Positions 62,112-64,000 of a stretch of DNA of 64,000 nucleotides are shown here, piece after piece. Made by a program: the position numbers and the translations under genes. The notes under the pieces are model-generated. The model was given only the letters and a program-made list of their open reading frames with translations. It was not told the DNA's origin and ran no database searches. Source of the stretch: JAWPMT01 sp965267435 (GTDB lineage Bacteria; Bacteroidota; Bacteroidia; Cytophagales; Cyclobacteriaceae); NCBI GenBank assembly GCA_965267435.1, contig OZ253960.1:3844001-3908000 (forward strand). Reading direction: 5' to 3'. Positions within the stretch are counted from its first letter, which is position 1. Every line of letters starts with the position of its first letter.

Positions 62112-63371
62112 CTACTTATCGGCGTGTTCGCCCTCGAGATTGAACAAATCGTGCAGTGTTTCCACTAGATTTTCGGCATCTCCCCTTTTACAGGCGGCCT
62201 TTAATTGTAATACCGGGAGTCGGATTACCTTTTGAATAATCCCCTTCGTTGCAGAGTCGAGCAATTTGATTTCAGCATCTGTCGCCTTCTTCATGTATTT
62301 GGCCAGCTCCCTCTTCCTTATCTCTTCGAGTGCATTCTTCAGCTTCTGGATAGTGGGCGACACCTCCATCTCCTGTGCCCAGTCGTGAAATTCTGATACA
62401 GACTCATCCAGGATACCCTGGACCTTAGGGATGGCCTTTTTACGCTTGGCCAGCACCTTGGAGGTTTTCTGATCGATATGATCAATATTGTAAAGGAGCA
62501 CATGGTGCTTTTCCTCTACGGCCGGATCAATGCTTCTGGGCAGCGAAAGATCTATGAAAAGTTGCTGCGTCATACGGTCCGTAGGGAGCAGGTCCGGCGT
62601 AATGATAGGCGTCTCACCCTGTACTGTCGAGACGATCGCATCAAATTGGGCCAGGCTTTGTAACGCCGTGTCCAAAGTCAACCAGGAATAGCCAAATTCT
62701 TCTGCTGCGGACTGCGCTTTTTCCACAGTTCTGTTAGCCACCGTAATATCGAGGTCAGTCCCCTGGAGGTTATCTGCGAGGACGCCTCCTATTTCCCCCA
62801 AACCGATCAACAATACGCGTGGATCCTTGAAGTTTGGAGCAAACTGCTTGATGATCTCCACAGACGCATAGGCAGTCGATGCAGAGCCATCCCTGAAGGC
62901 CGTCTCCTGTATCACGCGCTTATTGGCATAAAAGATAGAATGCAGGCACCGGTGCAAAAATGGCCCGGCCATGCCCTCATCCGCCGACCATTGATAGGCC
63001 CGCTTCACCTGGTTGGATATCTGGACATCTCCCAGCACCTTCGAGTCCAGGCCGAGCGTGACTTCGTACAAGTGCCGCACTGCCTCGTCCTCGTTGTACT
63101 CCAGAAAATATTTGGCCAGCTCCTCACCACTCGTCATACCACGCAAGGCGGAAACCAACTTCACTATGTCCTTATCAAGTGACTGCTCGCTCGCGTAGTA
63201 TATCTCCGTTCGATTACAAGTGGAAAGGACGAGCGCCTCTCCAATGCCAAAGGCAGCGTTCATCTTACGCAGAAGGTCCCGGGACGAAGGCTCGTCCAAG
63301 GTGATCCTCTCACGCAACTCCAGTGGAGTATTGTGGTATGAAATCCCTATTGCTCTGAACGTGGCTTGCAT
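62112..63371 (-). CDS. hemA: glutamyl-tRNA reductase
   Basis: A 419-residue NADPH-dependent enzyme making glutamate-1-semialdehyde from glutamyl-tRNA, the first step of C5 haem synthesis. The nucleophilic Cys52 is in LVLSTCNRTEIY. EVTLGLDSKVLGDVQISNQVKRAY precedes the NADPH domain (VLLIGLGEIGG, then VANRTVEKA). FIDLSLPRSIDP is also conserved. The C-terminal helical dimerisation part (about 310-419) is present. The gene is complete and divergent from the helix-hairpin-helix gene. A TATTTTTG -7 box lies at 63392-63399 on the reverse strand, 20 nt upstream, but without a well-placed -33. Confidence 0.95.
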   Translation of the reverse strand: MQATFRAIGISYHNTPLELRERITLDEPSSRDLLRKMNAAFGIGEALVLSTCNRTEIYYASEQSLDKDIVKLVSALRGMTSGEELAKYFLEYNEDEAVRHLYEVTLGLDSKVLGDVQISNQVKRAYQWSADEGMAGPFLHRCLHSIFYANKRVIQETAFRDGSASTAYASVEIIKQFAPNFKDPRVLLIGLGEIGGVLADNLQGTDLDITVANRTVEKAQSAAEEFGYSWLTLDTALQSLAQFDAIVSTVQGETPIITPDLLPTDRMTQQLFIDLSLPRSIDPAVEEKHHVLLYNIDHIDQKTSKVLAKRKKAIPKVQGILDESVSEFHDWAQEMEVSPTIQKLKNALEEIRKRELAKYMKKATDAEIKLLDSATKGIIQKVIRLPVLQLKAACKRGDAENLVETLHDLFNLEGEHADK

Positions 63372-63502
63372 GTATCTCTTTGTATTACCCGCAAAAATAA
63401 GTGGTGATAAGCAAAATGTGCTAGTGCATTGCTAGTACTGCCTAACGTACCAAGCATAAAAGTATTATTTTGGTTTGAGAATTTGTCGAGAATTCAAGCA
63501 CG

Positions 63503-64000
63503 TTGCCGTTGAAAAGACTTCGCATCTTTTTCCTGAACTTTTTCGGCTTCACCAAAACTGAAGCCAATGCGGCTATTGTCCTCATCGTGTTGGTTATCCT
63601 GACCGCCCTGGCACCGAGAGTATACCTACGTTTGGCCCACGGCGCTGCGGTCGTCACCCCGACAGACAGTACTACCCTTATTGCATGGCATCAGACCGTA
63701 CGATCAAATCTGAGAGAGGCTTCATTCACCCCAGAGAAGAAACCAGTGGACAGCAATGCCGAGAGGTTTGTATTCGATCCGAACCTGGCGAGCCGTGCAG
63801 AGCTCCAGCGCCTTGGCTTCCCCCACTACATCGCCGCAAGAATCGAAAAATATCGGGAGGCAGGGGGAGAATTCACGAGCTGGCAGGATCTCTATCGTAT
63901 TTATGGGATGGACTCGTCCCTTGTGAGGGGGCTCCGCACGTATGTCCACATCCCTCCAGCTGTCGAAGGAAATACGGCATTGACCACATCTACAGACATT
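63503..64000 (+). CDS. membrane-anchored helix-hairpin-helix protein, 3' end cut off by window
   Basis: The forward strand is open from TTG 63503 (or TTG 63509) to the window edge, 166 codons. The product starts with a basic segment (PLKRLRIFFLNFFGFTKTE) and a transmembrane helix (AAIVLIVLVILTALAP). After a linker it enters a ComEA-type helix-hairpin-helix unit: FDPNLASRAELQRLGFPHYIAARIEKYREAGGEF, then SWQDLYRIYGMD. The layout matches a common Bacteroidota protein with several such units, probably DNA-binding at the outer face of the inner membrane. No ATG precedes the conserved start. Confidence 0.75.
   Translation, partial: MPLKRLRIFFLNFFGFTKTEANAAIVLIVLVILTALAPRVYLRLAHGAAVVTPTDSTTLIAWHQTVRSNLREASFTPEKKPVDSNAERFVFDPNLASRAELQRLGFPHYIAARIEKYREAGGEFTSWQDLYRIYGMDSSLVRGLRTYVHIPPAVEGNTALTTSTDI

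Overview
The window reads as a chromosomal segment of a Bacteroidota bacterium, most likely a marine, Cytophagales-type member. The evidence is a SusC/SusD pair with a hybrid two-component regulator, PorU and PorV of the type IX secretion system, lipoproteins with Bacteroidota-style signal peptides, DUF2911, DUF6515 and DUF2721 proteins, and several exact TAnnTTTG (-7) promoter elements. Shine-Dalgarno sites are scarce. No phage, transposase, CRISPR array or rRNA was seen.

Layout. Positions 1-5566 hold a cut-off M20 amidohydrolase, a broken DUF3667 gene, an M28 peptidase split by a one-base frameshift, a cupin, a four-helix-bundle (IVS-type) gene flanked by inverted repeats, a lipoprotein, a CoA-binding protein and a RES/Xre toxin-antitoxin pair. 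Positions 5570-11385 hold a GreA-like protein behind an ALDH7-type dehydrogenase, a large M14 carboxypeptidase and a lipoprotein. Positions 11696-13046 hold a DUF6515 protein and an unusual cluster: one intact tRNA-Asn(GTT) and five decayed copies. Several decayed copies carry 14-nt GC-rich insertions in the D-loop or anticodon loop.

Positions 13047-18595 hold a HupE/DUF4198 metal-handling pair, Hsp20 with a sigma-54-like promoter, an HtrA/DegP protease and a GerW-family protein. Positions 18739-21656 hold an MFS transporter, a fatty-acid desaturase and a LapA-like protein. Positions 21873-39775 look like a glycan (possibly amino-sugar) utilisation region: GH20 hexosaminidase, exported sugar-isomerase-like protein, AGE-family epimerase, FG-GAP/ASPIC lipoprotein, SusD, SusC and the hybrid regulator. 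A palindromic site near TTnAAACGTTTGCA lies upstream of both susC and the regulator.

Positions 40006-53950 are mostly housekeeping: NDP-sugar pyrophosphorylase and galE, xth, gcvT overlapping comB, a tightly packed lpxL/lipoprotein/MazG/DUF2721 set, DUF2911, an operon of an FAD oxidoreductase, a large outer-membrane barrel protein and YicC, then an MBL hydrolase and pssA. Positions 54011-64000 hold porU, porV, an M16-family subunit without its zinc site, a WG-repeat protein, hemA and a cut-off helix-hairpin-helix protein.

The strongest unexplained signal is the tRNA-Asn decay cluster. The next most interesting are the repeat-flanked four-helix-bundle gene and the shared operator in the glycan region. 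No clearly new multi-gene defence or mobile system was found. All family assignments come from motif recognition by eye, without database searches.
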